A stretch of 64,000 bases of DNA from Spirometra erinaceieuropaei (taxonomy: Eukaryota > Platyhelminthes > Cestoda > Diphyllobothriidea > Diphyllobothriidae): assembly GCA_902702965.1 (NCBI GenBank), contig CACRXP010000111.1, positions 1,225,669 to 1,289,668 on the forward strand, written 5' to 3'. The position numbers were made by a program, and so were the translations under genes. This document shows, piece after piece, positions 45,334 through 56,756 of this stretch; the first letter of the stretch is position 1, and every line of letters begins with the position of its first letter. The notes under the pieces were generated by a model. The model saw only the letters and a program-made list of their open reading frames with translations. It ran no database searches and had not been told where the DNA came from.

Positions 45334-46258
45334 CAGTAGGTGGGTTAACTCATGAAATGTCAACAGGAATTCCGAAATGCCTTTTCGTTTCGAAAAAATA
45401 AAATAGGCAGGGTTGTAAAACTAGTCTGTCTGCGACTAATAATATTTCCGTTATTTCAGATTGCCCGCTTTCGAACGAACTTCCATCCCTTTGTAAAAAA
45501 TGACCACCAATCTAGCATATATTTTGTAATCGAAAACATGCATAAATATATTCACTCTGCCGCTCATTCGGTAGACAATAGCGTCTTCGTACAATCTTTT
45601 ACTCGAAGAAAGTGTATAATTCGGTTTTCAAAAACTTTTCTCATTCTCGAATAATTTTGAACTCGCTCTACCGTTACACTTGGATTCAGGGTTTCCAAAC
45701 TACAAGACATATATTTTTTGTGTACGGAAAACTATACATTTCTCTACAGTACTTAAGGGAGATCATATAGGTTCCTAAAGTCTAGCAGTGGATTTGATCC
45801 ATATTCTTAACTTTGAAAGCCTCATTGGTACATGCAGACATGAGAATTTTTGAACGGACAGTTCATGGCATTTAAAAGTTTCACAGCAAGAAATTTTTTG
45901 AAACCGAATTATTTCCCTCCATTGATAATAAAATTAAAAGAAAACGTAATTATCTACCGAATGAGCAAGAGAAGAAATATTTTTATGATTGTTTTCCATG
46001 CAATATAATTAGACGTTTAAGGACATTGAAAATAAATGAGAAAACTACACGCTACTTAGGTAATCATCGTTTACAGAGTGTACTTTTGCATGCAGCCGAA
46101 AGGAAATTCATTCGAGAGCCGGCAGCCCGAGGTAACTGAAATGTTATAGAATTATGTTGCAGGCTGACTAGTTTTACAACCCTGCTTTATTAATCTTTTC
46201 GTGACGAAAACGCACTTCGGAATTTCGGTTGAGTTTTCATGAGTTAGCCCACCTACTG
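45334..46258. mobile_element. foldback Tc1-like MITE, copy 7, in repeat R7
   Basis: Left end CAGTAGGTGGGTTAACTC, right end GAGTTAGCCCACCTACTG, 925 bp, between TA at 45332-45333 and TA at 46259-46260. The flanks joined (TATTAGTCAACATA and CCTAACTTAGCCATTCGCTG) reproduce the R7 sequence at 45037-45067 (TATTAGTTAGCATA and CCTACCTTAGCCACTCGCT), which proves a TA duplication on insertion. Confidence 0.92.
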
Positions 46259-46480
46259 TACCTAACTTAGCCATTCGCTGGATTAAGTAAGGGAAGAGAG
46301 CTCTAACAGGGCTCAAGGCAAGCGAGTGAAGGTGGTGTGCGCACACGTTTGCTCCCAGACACAGTCATTGGCTAGATGCATAGAATAAGGGGAGCGCAAT
46401 CACTGCTAGAAGGCCATTAGGGGAACTACATGACAATTTGCAGTGCATGGCCACTGAAGTGAAACCGATGGAGTTCCCCA
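46259..46480 (+). repeat. repeat R7, part after the foldback insertion
   Basis: Continues the R7 copy interrupted by 45334-46258: CCATTCGCTGGATTAAG, GCAAGCGAGTGAAGGTGGTG, GCAGTGCATGGCCACTG. Confidence 0.6.
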
Positions 46481-47280
46481 CCGTCGTAACAATCCCACTT
46501 GCAAGTGTACTTGGTCATTCGCTGGATTACAATGGTAAGGAAGATGCAAATACGTGATAAGGGGAGCTGTGCGCAGGACTTTCCAGTCTCTGAAGGTGGG
46601 TAGACGAATCAGCTACTTGAAACATCGGACCTCCAGTCAACCCCTCCCGGTGAACGGCTTCTTTTTTTGATATGCCACCTGCGAATCGCATTTTTACTGC
46701 TATTGAGATAGTAGTGAAGATGCAATTTACGGGAGGAGGCGTTCGTCGCGAGAGGTGCATTTCCGGTCTGGCGTTTCCAAGGCGTAAGAGATCGGACAGT
46801 GCCCTGTGCCTAGCTCGCGTGGGTCTTTCGTGCCCCGGCCGCACTTTGCATCCAGACCGTTCTGGGTTGTTTGAGGTGAGGACGGCTAGGCCAGCGTGTT
46901 GTACGTTTTTTCCGAGTTGGCGGAGATGCAAAGTCGCGGTTTAGCAGGAAGTACACTTGTTGGAGCCGCCTCGTGCGTGTGATTGCCACTTTTGTCCATA
47001 ACCCCGACGACGTCGAAATGGAATCTGTGCTCCGTCTACTCCAGTCGTCGCTAGGCTTCGGCTGATAACTTTACCCTCTCCACAAAGTTGGCAGACGAAA
47101 ACCGGCCCTCCTTTCACGAGAAGCGTGGTCTTTTGGACGCATCTTCAACCGAGCGTCTGTAATGTCAGTTTTGCAAACGACCCAGAATCCGTGTGGGCGA
47201 GGTTTGGTTCTGCATGTGTGATACCATATGTTTAGCTGGTAAGATGTGGTTTGGTGGCCCCACCTGATGGACACAATACT
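46481..47280. other. no confident gene
   Basis: Opposed frames of 134 (46527-46931 minus) and 90 codons (46672-46944 plus) overlap in a GC-richer patch. Neither has a recognised motif. Confidence 0.3.
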
Positions 47281-47395
47281 GTCGGGGTTGTGGTTAATGG
47301 TTAGGGGTCATGGCTAGGAGTTAGGGTTAGGGTCAAAGGTTAGGGTTTAGGATTAGTGGCTAGAGTTAGGAGTTAGGGTTAAGGGTTAAGGGCAA
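47281..47395. repeat. interstitial telomere-like TTAGGG tract, degenerate
   Basis: A ragged series of GTTAGGGTTAGGGTC, GGTTAGGGTTTAGG and GAGTTAGGGTTAAGG units. TTAGGG is the flatworm telomere repeat, and this looks like an old interstitial tract. Confidence 0.7.
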
Positions 47396-47599
47396 CTGCT
47401 TTTCAACCACTCAAAGTACAACCGCGCATTCCCAATAGATTTTCTTTTGATACAACTACTTGACCCAGTCGCCCATGCGTTCCCCGACCCTACCTGGAAA
47501 AACCCCTTTTAACATCGGTCCCGTATGACAGGTGGCTGGGGTTTGTTTACTTCAGGTGAGGCTACATTACCACATCCGACCGTTTAGCTTAGTAAAACA

Positions 47600-47960
47600 A
47601 TTTCAGTGAACATTCCTAGCTTAACCACTGCCAGGATTAGGCAGGGAAAGAGAGTGCAAGCAGAGGTCGAAGCATACGCAGGAAAGCGAGTGAAGTTGGC
47701 GTGTATACACTCTCCCCCGACGCAGGCACTCGTTGGATTAAGAAGATATGGAGGAAAAGTCAGAATTGGAAGGCCACTAAGGTTAGGGCGTGGGGATTCG
47801 CAGTGCATGACTACTGTAGTGGAACCGACGGAGTTCCGCGTCGTCGGAACAATTCCATTAGCCGGTCTATTTAGCCGCTCGCCGGATTGAGGTAATAAAG
47901 AGCGCGCAAGCAGGGCTTGAAACTCGCGGAGGGAAGCGCATGTGAACTGATAGTTGAAGT
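47600..47960 (+). repeat. dispersed repeat R7, copy 3
   Basis: Shares with 48725-49010 the words CACTCGTTGGATTAAGAAGA, TATGGAGG, GGAAGGCCACTAAGG, TTCGCAGTGCATG and TTCCATTAGCC. A CCCTAA-free GC-richer element with no recognisable protein. Confidence 0.65.
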
Positions 47961-48724
47961 GACCGAGGCTGGCGTATAAGCATCCCTCCCCCCGTGGCAC
48001 AGTCACTTGCTGTATTAAAGTGGTAAGGAAGACGCAAATGCGTGATATTGTAAAGTCAGGGCATTCGTATTTCCCAGTTTTTTTACAAAGCTCAGGTGAA
48101 GCTGCAGGACTGAACTTTGCCCATATTATTTTTTTCTAAATGCCAATTCGACTCATGCGATTCCAGTTAATTAAAATACATTGGTCATTATTTCAAGGCA
48201 TAAAAGTTGTCATTTTAATTAAGACAAGGGTGTAGATCGGTCTTTTTTATCAGAATTACAAGCTGGTCGGCTTGCAAGGGCCTTCTTAACCGAGTTATTG
48301 TCGTTGTGAAAAATTGAACTCTGGTTGGGATTTTCAGAAATATCTTTTGACACGCGTAGCTGAGATGTCCGACATCTCAGACAGTTGGATCTCTGGTTGC
48401 CTACGGTCACATGTATTTTCGCAGCAATTTTTACCGTGCTCGGACATTCCTATACAGGATGTCGTGGTCTGTCTTTTTGCAGACTACCCCTGTGCCAACG
48501 ATTCGACCCTTCATTTGATGGAGTGTTGGCGTTAGTTATGGGAAATTTTGAGAGTTTTGGTAATTGGTCTATGAGTCTTTCACAGCTGTGCATTTTGCCG
48601 CAGATTACCGACTATGTTAATTTACACATAAAAAAAATCTAGAAATCTCCATTCCGGTCAGATGACGTTCTCGCTGGAGACCTCTAAAGCAAAGTCGTAG
48701 TATTATTTGTTGAAAAATCAAATA
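47961..48724. other. no recognisable gene
   Basis: Short frames only (for example 48314-48535, 48385-48642), overlapping in different phases, with no motif. Confidence 0.35.
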
Positions 48725-49010
48725 CGCAGGCACTCGTTGGATTAAGAAGATATGGAGGCATGGTCACAACTGGAAGGCCACTAAGGGTACCGAGCGGTAA
48801 TTCGCAGTGCATGGCCGCCCTGGTGGAACCGACAGAGTCCCGCACCGTCGGAAAAATTCCATTAGCCAGTCTACTTGGCCAGTCGCTGGAGTAGGGTGAT
48901 GAAAAGAACGCAAACAGGACTCGACGTCCACACGGGGAAGCGCATATGAACTGGTGCCTGGAGTAACGGAGGCTGGCGTATACACACTCCTACTCCCGTA
49001 GGGAAGATTC
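48725..49010 (+). repeat. dispersed repeat R7, copy 4
   Basis: Direct repeat of 47705-47970, about 1.0 kb apart, with single-base differences and small indels. Confidence 0.65.
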
Positions 49011-49329
49011 AAATACGTGATATTTGTAAAGTCGATGTATTCGCACCCAATAACCTTTTTTAGAAAGCTAACCATATCGTATCACGTAGGTAGGGCTGCA
49101 GAAGCAAACCTCGACAGCGTTTATGTTGCATATTTCTTCAATTTGCATCGTCATTTGACGGCACGAGTACGGTCCTATGGTTTTTCTCGTTAAGATTCCC
49201 AACGCACTTAATAGTCGCCTCGATATCACTGAGATTTCAAATATTCCGACAATTGTTAAGAGGATGAACACACGATCTTCGGGACAGTGGGTGCATAAGT
49301 CTGAGATTTTGGTCACGTATAGGAGGCCA

Positions 49330-50400
49330 GCGTCAGAGACTGTGAGAATGCGGCATCAAATGAGCAGTCTTCATAGTCAAGCCATGAAGGGGAAGGGGAT
49401 ATGAGTGCAGAGCGCAGTGCAATAAGCTGAGTCCCACGCCGTCTCGCGGTGGCGTGACTGCGTGCACTCTTGGCTGGAAACTGGGTCTCGCCTCTTGGCC
49501 GCGGGAACGGAGCGCGTGATAGCAAGAGGGGTATGTCAACGCGTCTGGTGATAGAGTTGGTGTCAGGCGCCTCCAATAGTTCTCATCCTGTTTTATTGTT
49601 GGCTCGCGCCACTATCCGTGTGCTCACAAAGTTGAATTCGTGGTCTTCCCTCAGGGTGCGAGTGGCGATCTGAAACAACGGGTCGCCTCTGCAGACCGCC
49701 CGTTTATGCTCGTGAGCTAAGTCATCGTCCGAGCTCTCTCGCGATGCGTTCCATCATTTCGGCCGTATTCTTCAAATATGGTAGAGGGTGCCAGAGCGTT
49801 GGCAGCTATCCTCTGTTTGTTCGCCGTGGGTGGGTGCGTGCGGAGGCAGCGGCTGACGATGCTATTCGGGTGCCCATCCCTTGCCAATTGGTCCCGAAGA
49901 TGCCGAAGTTCTCGTACTCGTCCCTCTGGCTCACTGAAGTGCGAATTTATTCTTTGGAACTGTTCTAACACAGCTGCGTTTATGCGCCATTGGGTGGTTA
50001 CTATGGTAGTTGACAATCTGAGTTGTATTAATCACCCTGCTGTACATCGTGGTGCTGAGATCGCCGTTGGGTGTGCGTGTGACGAGCATGTCAAGGAAAG
50101 GCAGCTGTTCGGCATGCTCTTCTTCCCTTGTGAACGGAATGCCCGGGAAAATACCGTTAAGCAGGTCTTTATAGTCGGCCAGTCTCTTCCTTTCAAGTAT
50201 TAAGAGCGTGCCGTCCACGTACCGGTGTCAAAATGCAAATTCATAGTGATCGCAGGCGACTTTTTCCAGCTCCTTTTTCACCTACAATGGCAGAACATAC
50301 AAATAGATCAAAAGAGCGCCATTGGGTTCACCAATACCCAGCCTGGTTGCCGAACTAGTCATACAAGAGCTGAAATAGCGTTAAATAATGGTGTTTCAGG
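49330..50400 (-). pseudogene. Penelope-like element F: RT core, thumb and endonuclease tail
   Basis: At 50350-50220 the minus strand reads GIGEPNGALLIY, a stop, VKKELEKVACDHYEFAF, a stop (TGA where TGG is expected) and HRYVDGTLLILERKRL, so YVDD is YVDG. At 50218-49931 it continues FPGIPFTREEEHAEQLPFLD, TRTPNGDLSTTMYSRVINTT and NYHSNHPMAHKRSCVRTV. An overlapping frame at 50016-49717 holds PEGRVRELRHLRDQLARDGH. The endonuclease end is at 49720-49530: HEHKRAV, EDHEFNFVSTRIVARANN, then TNSITRRVDIPL. The GIY-YIG centre is missing or beyond recognition. A fourth lineage, with catalytic loss and many frame breaks. Confidence 0.75.
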
Positions 50401-51971
50401 GAAGTTTACATCTAAATGTCGTTTAATAATTAGTTTGATTTCATACATGGGGGTTTTTCAACTGCCTACATTCTGAGTTTAGATTCCAAAACTGTTCTTC
50501 AGAGATTCGTGTTATCCTTGACTCGTTTGAAGTAAATGAGATGGAGTTCAACAAGAGAAGCTGGATTTTGCTTGAATTCACCAATGGGGACGTCGTAGGA
50601 ACAAAAGTTTTCATAAGCTGACATTCCATGAGGCCGGTCGGTGCTTAATAAATTTAAATAGAACTGACAGTCGTGGTCGTAAACATGCCATCTTTTGTTT
50701 ATAGAGAGAACTTTTCTTCCGTTAAACTAATTTAAACTTCCTGTTCGTCTTGGATTTCGTCGAGTTTCAGATCGGCCTAAACATTTTGCTTAATACTTCA
50801 TGATTTTCAGTGTTTTCACCCGATCTTCCATAAAGACAGATTCTGAATCACCTGTCTGTTGAGAACTTTAAAATAAGATTATTATATTGAAGGCATTTAC
50901 CGAAGTAGTTAGTGGTCGGGCGCTCTTTTTCACGAAGATGGTCGTTTGGGTCACATGAGAATACTCATTCAAAAATCAAACTTCATTTTCGAGAAAATGA
51001 CTGTCCACAACGAACATCAGCAGCGAATATGCCTTCGATCAATAAGGAAACTCTGCTTAAAAAGTTACCTCTTTTAGAAGTGTTTTACTACTGCAGTATG
51101 TTGACGGATGTCCGTGTACTTTGCATTTTTGCACGGTGAGGCCAAGAAAAAATTCGGCACTCTTGGCAGTTTCCTTCAATTTCCTGATTACAACTAATAA
51201 TTTTGTATCATGAACGTAAGGACTTGCCTTTCTCTATATATATATTGAAGTCCTTTTCAATATTTTTACTCATTTTTAGACTTCGTTCTTCGATTATGAA
51301 TGCACGGCAGAGCGCCCATATAAATACTGATATTTTGCTTAAACTCTTCTTGTTGTGCTTGTTCCATTTCTCAAATTGGGTGATTACAGAAGCTAAAATA
51401 TACGACTAGTAGTATTTCATATGTTCAAAACTGGAAATTAACATTCAGTGGTGGTTATTTATGTGTCATAAAGCAGAATTTTCTAAACGGCAAAACAATT
51501 TAGGTCCATTTAAACGAAGGAATATCTGTCAGCGTTATTACTGCACATTAGGACACCAAATCGCACAGATCTGCTAATATGACTTTAAGAGATTGTTAAA
51601 AACTCTTTTTTCTTAAAATAATCTTTGTGTTAGCAAATTGACTACTACGGGTAGCATGGGACATAAAATTAATTTTCAAGTCCGCCTAAATCTGGTTATT
51701 AAACTCTTGCGGATTAATTGATTTTCTTTCAAAGAAAAACTCGCTCAGATTTGTAAACGGAGTGTAGGACATGTATTGGAATAGGAAATTACACAAATAT
51801 ATTCCGACGTCCATTTTCGCTGAAAGTTATTGATATTTATGATATTGATATTGATGTTGATATTGATATATTTGATATTTATTGATATTTTCCCCACGTG
51901 CAAACAATGTTCGTCCAGAAATTCTTGCATTAGTTTCCGTTATCAGGTTTCATCAGATAGGTCACGTACTG
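50400..51971. mobile_element. TIR element, copy 2 (inverted relative to copy 1), truncated
   Basis: The right end CAGATAGGTCACGTACTG at 51971 is followed by TA. Interior blocks match copy 1 (11016-12851) in reverse: ATGAATGCACGGCAGAGCGC at 51296, GGTCGTTTGGGTCACATG at 50939, and the ACGACGTCCCCATTGGTGAA minus-strand block near 50600. The left part is replaced by PLE F. On the minus strand, SAYENFCSYDVPIGEFKQNP and ASLVELHLIYFKRVKDNTNL form an uninterrupted 40-residue reading (about 50625-50500) ending in TGA. Confidence 0.65.
51830..51895. repeat. TTGATA-type simple repeat
   Basis: A ragged tract of ATTGATATTGATGTTGATAT-type units, inside TIR element copy 2. Confidence 0.7.
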
Positions 51972-51979
51972 TATATGGC

Positions 51980-52467
51980 GTTCATAAAATTTAGCATTGG
52001 ATTAAAAAATTTTTGTCAAATTTTCCAACAACGTTAGTACATGCGAAGACACGACATCTTATTGAACGGGCTTTTCACGGTCTCAAAAAACCTCCTGATG
52101 AGAAATTTTTTGAAAGCGAATTGAAACCCACATTCAAGCATAAAATTTGAAGACGACATAAGTCTCTTTCAAATTAGTAGAAGAATCAGTATTTGTTTGC
52201 ACGTTTCTATGAAATATAGCTGAATTTATAGGGGCATGGGAATCAGTGAGAAAAGGTCATATTACTTAAGAAGTCACTTTTTACAAAGTGTGGTTTTGCG
52301 AGCGGCCGGAAAGAGTTCCGTTCAAAAGCCGGCATCCTGAAGTAACTAGGGTACTTGGGATTATGTTGCATGGCAATTAATACTATAGCCTTACTCAAGT
52401 AATCTTTTCGGGTCGAAAACGCATTTCAGAATTCCAGTTAACACTTCATGATTTAGCACATCTACTG
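51980..52467. mobile_element. foldback MITE, right half
   Basis: Starts within the family centre (CATAAAATTTAGCATTGGAT) and ends CACATCTACTG. The expected TA after it reads CC. It is joined directly to repeat R4, whereas at 42983-43085 about 100 bases separate the two. Confidence 0.65.
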
Positions 52468-53180
52468 CCGTCAAAGTATGGTAAGTGCAGCAACATATGG
52501 TTGGTCCAGGCCCACGTGACTCCTTTACTGGTTCTCCAGGGCTCTGAGGAAATTGACACAGGAAATAATCATTTGCAAAGTGACGACAGGCTTGCATAAT
52601 GTGTTGTGCATTAATGCAATAGAGGACTTCTTGCCAGTTCGCGCTTAATGGCGTGTCGGATCCGTAATTACTATCACATCCACCAATCCGCCTAATGTGA
52701 GCACTTAAACCAACATCAAAGTAACCCATGTCGGAAGGTGAACGTTTTTTTTTACGTATCATCTGGTCGCTGCATTAATGTAAGTCACGACAGATGATTG
52801 AAAAGGAAAAACAATAAGCGACAAGGATGTTGGGAGGAGAAGGGGAGAAGGAGAAACAGTCAACCCTTTCTCTTGCAATGATTGAGAGAGTTCTCGAGAG
52901 AAGTAACTTAACCTTGGCGGCTTCAGACGACGTTGGCGGTATGCACTGGCGAGAGACCTGGAAACGGTGAGCCAGGAAGTAGTCCCTTTTTTCAGCCGTC
53001 GACACGTGTTCTTGCCTGCAGTCTATGGCGGACCTCTTTGCTGAGAGCGTTTTCTCACAAAAACTTCCGTATGAAGGCGCACTCAGCCCTCGAGTTATCT
53101 GCAGGTTTTATTATCCAATCGCGGTCAGTTACACGGCAAACGAAACTTCGCTCCCGACTTAATAGATGAAGACTCTAGAA
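52468..53180 (+). repeat. dispersed repeat R4, second long copy
   Basis: Matches 43095-43810 end to end with moderate divergence. Both lie just right of a foldback terminus, so a single ancestral block was probably duplicated. Confidence 0.65.
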
Positions 53181-54383
53181 GGCCCTTTCGGAGTACTCTT
53201 CTGGGAATTTTTTCCACCAACGTTCTACTTAGTAGGATATCCCGAGACGTACAAAATTATGCTTTCCATTTATCTGCGGTTAAACTTAACCATGAGTGTG
53301 CGTGACTCACTTTTTCACGTCAGCCGCTCAAATCAAGCTGTTTACTAGCAATTGCGAAGATATTGTCAACATGTCGGGCATGGAATATGAGGTGCTCAAT
53401 ATTTAAGTAAAACTGTATCCTCCAGAGTTGCTCAGGGTAAAAATGAATAGTTCCTCTCCTATGAGGGTTTGCAGCCACCCTCGCAGACCATCGTATGGCG
53501 ACTCTTAACCAACACCTGAGAATTGTTGGTAGCGGTAGAGTATTGAACTCCACGTAGCTAGCGACTCCAGCATGTACACTAAAATTCAGTGTGACTGTTA
53601 ACATCACCTAGCATTCACCGTTTCCATAGGCTAAAATTTTCTCGCCGTCCCGATGGAATGTAAACTTGCCTGCGGCGGTTTATTCAAAGTCTGTAATTTT
53701 GAAAATTGCTTTTCGCTTATTTTTTAATTATCCTGCTTGCTTTCTTTGCCAAAAAACGGCCAAATGATGAAACTTTCGACAGAAATTCATTGAGGATCTG
53801 CGTCTTCTTGCATCCCACCTGCTCTCCGTTCTGCGTGCTACCCCAACCGATCCACGGATTATTTGGGCGCCTACACTCTACTCTCGTCGAAGTGTTTACT
53901 GACAAGTGATCATCTGTGTCTTATTCTCCGTCGATAGGCAGTGCTGCCTCAGCCTTCTCGAGTTGAGATCTCGGAGGCTGGGGCAACACGCTAGCGCTAG
54001 ATTCAGAAATAGTCCTTCGTGCCTCGTTCGTGTACTTTTATCTGCTGGATATTTTATTAATTCTAGTGTCTCTCAAAGAGATAAGGCAATGTTTGTTTTG
54101 TGGCAAAATGGCAGTTGAAAAACCTCGCTGCCTGCCCTGTTGGTATGGCATACTGCAACCCAATATGTCCTACTAGCTGCCTGTCGGCAGTTAACGCATG
54201 ATAGGCTATGCCTGAGGGACATCGGCCAAAGTACTCATGCATTACATTTTTGGTCTACGGCCATATACCTTAAGCCAAGCCGATTTGCCACAAGTCAGCA
54301 AATAATTTCAAAAGGAAATGAAAAATCATCAATTTTTAACTGAAGTATCTGCCAGAATGCATGCAGGAAATGCTGGGGAACCA
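53181..54383. other. no confident gene; one imperfect hairpin
   Basis: At 53940-53990 CTGCCTCAGCCTTCTCGAGT and CTCGGAGGCTGGGGCA pair as a hairpin. A minus frame at 53717-53905 was considered as a retroelement piece and not accepted. Confidence 0.35.
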
Positions 54384-54448
54384 CTGATGAGCCGAACCCC
54401 TCATGGTTCTGACACGCAGCAGCAGAATATCGGCGAAACACGCGTGTC
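54384..54448 (+). ncRNA. candidate full hammerhead with a real stem III, not in a PLE
   Basis: CTGATGA at 54384-54390 is followed without an extra base by GCCGA, a loop of about 33 bases, TCGGC (five stem II pairs starting with the canonical G-C), GAAA at 54435-54438, then CACGCGTGT. Taken with the last A of GAAA this pairs on itself as stem III (ACACGCGTGT), and the next C at 54448 is the expected cleavage base after GT. Stem I is weak: CCA/TGA gives only two clear pairs next to the core. Core and stems II and III agree with a type I hammerhead; the long loop and short stem I are against activity. Confidence 0.5.
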
Positions 54449-54589
54449 TGAGCTTTTAACTAGTGCCTGGGATGCTAGCATGGTATGTTGAAACACTGAA
54501 ATATACTACTAGCTGCCCGTTACCAAGTAATGAGCATAGCACGGTTATAGTCAGAATGGTTTCACCGTAGAAAAGATCGGTGGTGCCCC

Positions 54590-54890
54590 TCTACCATTGT
54601 ATATTCCCGATCGCAACCGGCAAGACAACGAGCCCATGGCTCAGTGATTAGAGTCGTTGGACTTTTAACCAACAGGTCGCGAGTTCAAGCTCCAGGTGTT
54701 CCACACTTCGGGATTGGGTATGACTGGCTGACGCCAGCTAGTAATCCAGAAATGGCCATTCCAGTCTCCCTTCTATCATGCGTCGTTGTGCGGCTGCTGG
54801 TAGGGCTCGAAAGAGAGCCCGTAAGGCAAGACGGGCGAGTTAGTTCCGTAGAAACAATCGGAAAGCGTCGCTCTCCCATTATGTGTTTAC
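54590..54890 (+). mobile_element. tRNA-derived SINE
   Basis: tRNA-like head at 54632-54705: TGGCTCAGTGATTAGAG (A-box-like), an anticodon-loop-like CTTTTAA, GGTCGCGAGTTCAAGCTCC (B-box-like). Body as at 1.56 kb (ATGACTGGCTGACGCCAGCT, CCATTCCAGTCTCCCT), with the TGTCTTTGTCGGT part deleted. Ends near AACAATCGGAAAGCG. Confidence 0.75.
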
Positions 54891-55350
54891 CCCACTGTGG
54901 CTGATAGACATCGAATTTCGGTCTACACCTATAGGCCTTAGTTCAAACTGATTCATTCCACGTAAGCAGTTAATTTCTTGGGAAAATAAAAACAGCAGTC
55001 TTTAAACTGTCTGGCTTATGAAAGCGCACTCCTTTTGGAATACAGAGTTAATATTACTGATTTAGTTTTGACTGTCAAACAAAAAGTTGCGCTTAAGAAA
55101 ACAATGTGATCTGGGAACGGACTTTAACGACCACAAGGCAAATGCACAAAACGCCCACTTTTAGTCAGATCGTCATTGTGGCATCTGCGGAGCAAACACG
55201 CGTGAAAGTCGCCTAAAAGTATCTCAGTCAATCATCGTTACCCGGCTTGTTTTCGTGCCAGTGCGTTCTTACTTAAACTATTTCCAAAACACCCTTCAAT
55301 TCTACTAATGGCCAAGCAGAATCGCGTGCTCGCAACAGGCGTGAGGTCCT
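54891..55350. other. no recognisable gene
   Basis: Unique-looking DNA between a SINE and a foldback copy. Confidence 0.35.
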
Positions 55351-55351
55351 A

Positions 55352-56320
55352 CAGTAGGTGGGCTAACTCATGAAATGTCAACCGAAATTTCGAAATGCGT
55401 TTTCGTTTCGAAAAGATTAATTAAGAAGGGTTGTGAAGCTAATCATCCTGCAGCAGTATTCTATCACAATTCAGCTACCTCACGATGCCGGCTTTCAAAC
55501 AAACTTCTCTTCGGCTGCAATCAGAAAGTACACTTAAGCAGCATGCGTTTTCCTCTTTGATTTTCAATGCTCTTAAAATGTCAAATATATTTCATGGAAA
55601 AATGCATAAAAATATTTATTCTTCTCATCATTTGTTAGGAAGTAACGTCGTTTTTAAATTTCATACTCAAAGGAGTATAATGTGGTTTTAAAAGGTTTCT
55701 AGTTGTGAGATTTTTCAATACCGTGAAATGGCCGTTCATAAAACGTCATGTATCTGCATTTACCAATGTTGATTGCAAACTAATTAATAAGGTTTAAATC
55801 CACTGTTAAATTTTATGAGTCCCTTGTGATCTCCTCTGAATGCCGTATAGAAATTTACGGTTCTCCATACGCGGAAAATATACGGCTTGTGGTTTGGAAA
55901 CCCTGAATGCAAATGTAACGGCAGGTCGAGTTCAAAATTATTCGGCAAGCGGAAAAGTTTTTAAGTCCAAATTATACACTTCCTTCGAGTATAAAATTGG
56001 AAGAAGACGCAATTGGCTACCAAATGAGAAAAAGAGTGAATATTTTATGCATATTTTTCGTGAGGCATAATTGACTCTATAAGGGCATTGAAAATCAAAG
56101 AGAAAAATACATGCTACGTAAGTAATCATTTCTACAGAGTATAGTTCTTGCATGCTGCCGAAAATAAAGTCATTCGAATGCCGACACCCCGAGGTAGCGA
56201 AATCATTATAGAATTATGCTGCATGATAATTGATTTTACAACCCTACTTACTTAATCTTTTTGAAACGAAAACGCATTTTGGAATTGCGTTTGACATTTC
56301 TTGAGTTAGCCCAACTACTG
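55352..56320. mobile_element. foldback Tc1-like MITE, copy 8
   Basis: TA at 55350-55351, left end CAGTAGGTGGGCTAACTC, right end GAGTTAGCCCAACTACTG, then TT in place of TA; 969 bp. Arms carry the GCCGGCTTTC landmark and its inverse, with more divergence in the right arm (GAATGCCGACACC). Confidence 0.87.
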
Positions 56321-56756
56321 TTCATAAACCTAACTCTCGCTATCTCATTTCGTTCTTCATTGAATGCCCAGTCACGCGTGGACCCGCGTTCAGCTGTTTG
56401 TTTGACTGTTTCGCAGATGTTATCCCAATCCTGCCATAACGCCCGCTCAGAAGGAAAACAGTCAATATCGACAAAGAATACGCATCGGTACAGACCTGGC
56501 GATTATCGACTATAAAGGTTCGTTTGCCTAGGCTGATTTACTTCAATTACAGTCTGTTTAAACAGACATTATGTGAATTATAAGCATGAAAATTGTGAAT
56601 TACCTTCTGGACTAGGCACTTTAGTGGGAACGAGCCAGAAGCAGTGGATTTCCGCTTGAGATGGAGGCGTGATAGCTGGGGCAGGATTTTTTGCTGGATG
56701 CTCTGGTCCCACGACCGAATCCATCATCATAAACAACATCAGGTAACGCTCATGAG

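Noticed and set aside
46527..47274. Gene in the GC-richer patch
   Set aside because: Frames on both strands overlap and carry no motif; GC-rich DNA has fewer chance stops.
49313..49400. Possible hammerhead 3' of PLE F (CATTTGATGCCGCATTCTCA)
   Set aside because: TTTGATG is followed by no GAAA and the flanks do not match the other PLE ends closely enough.
53717..53905. Minus frame KTQILNEFLSKVSSFGRFL, reminiscent of a gypsy-type RT connection segment
   Set aside because: The likeness is limited to about 15 residues; neighbouring RT or RNase H motifs are absent, and the plus strand is equally open.
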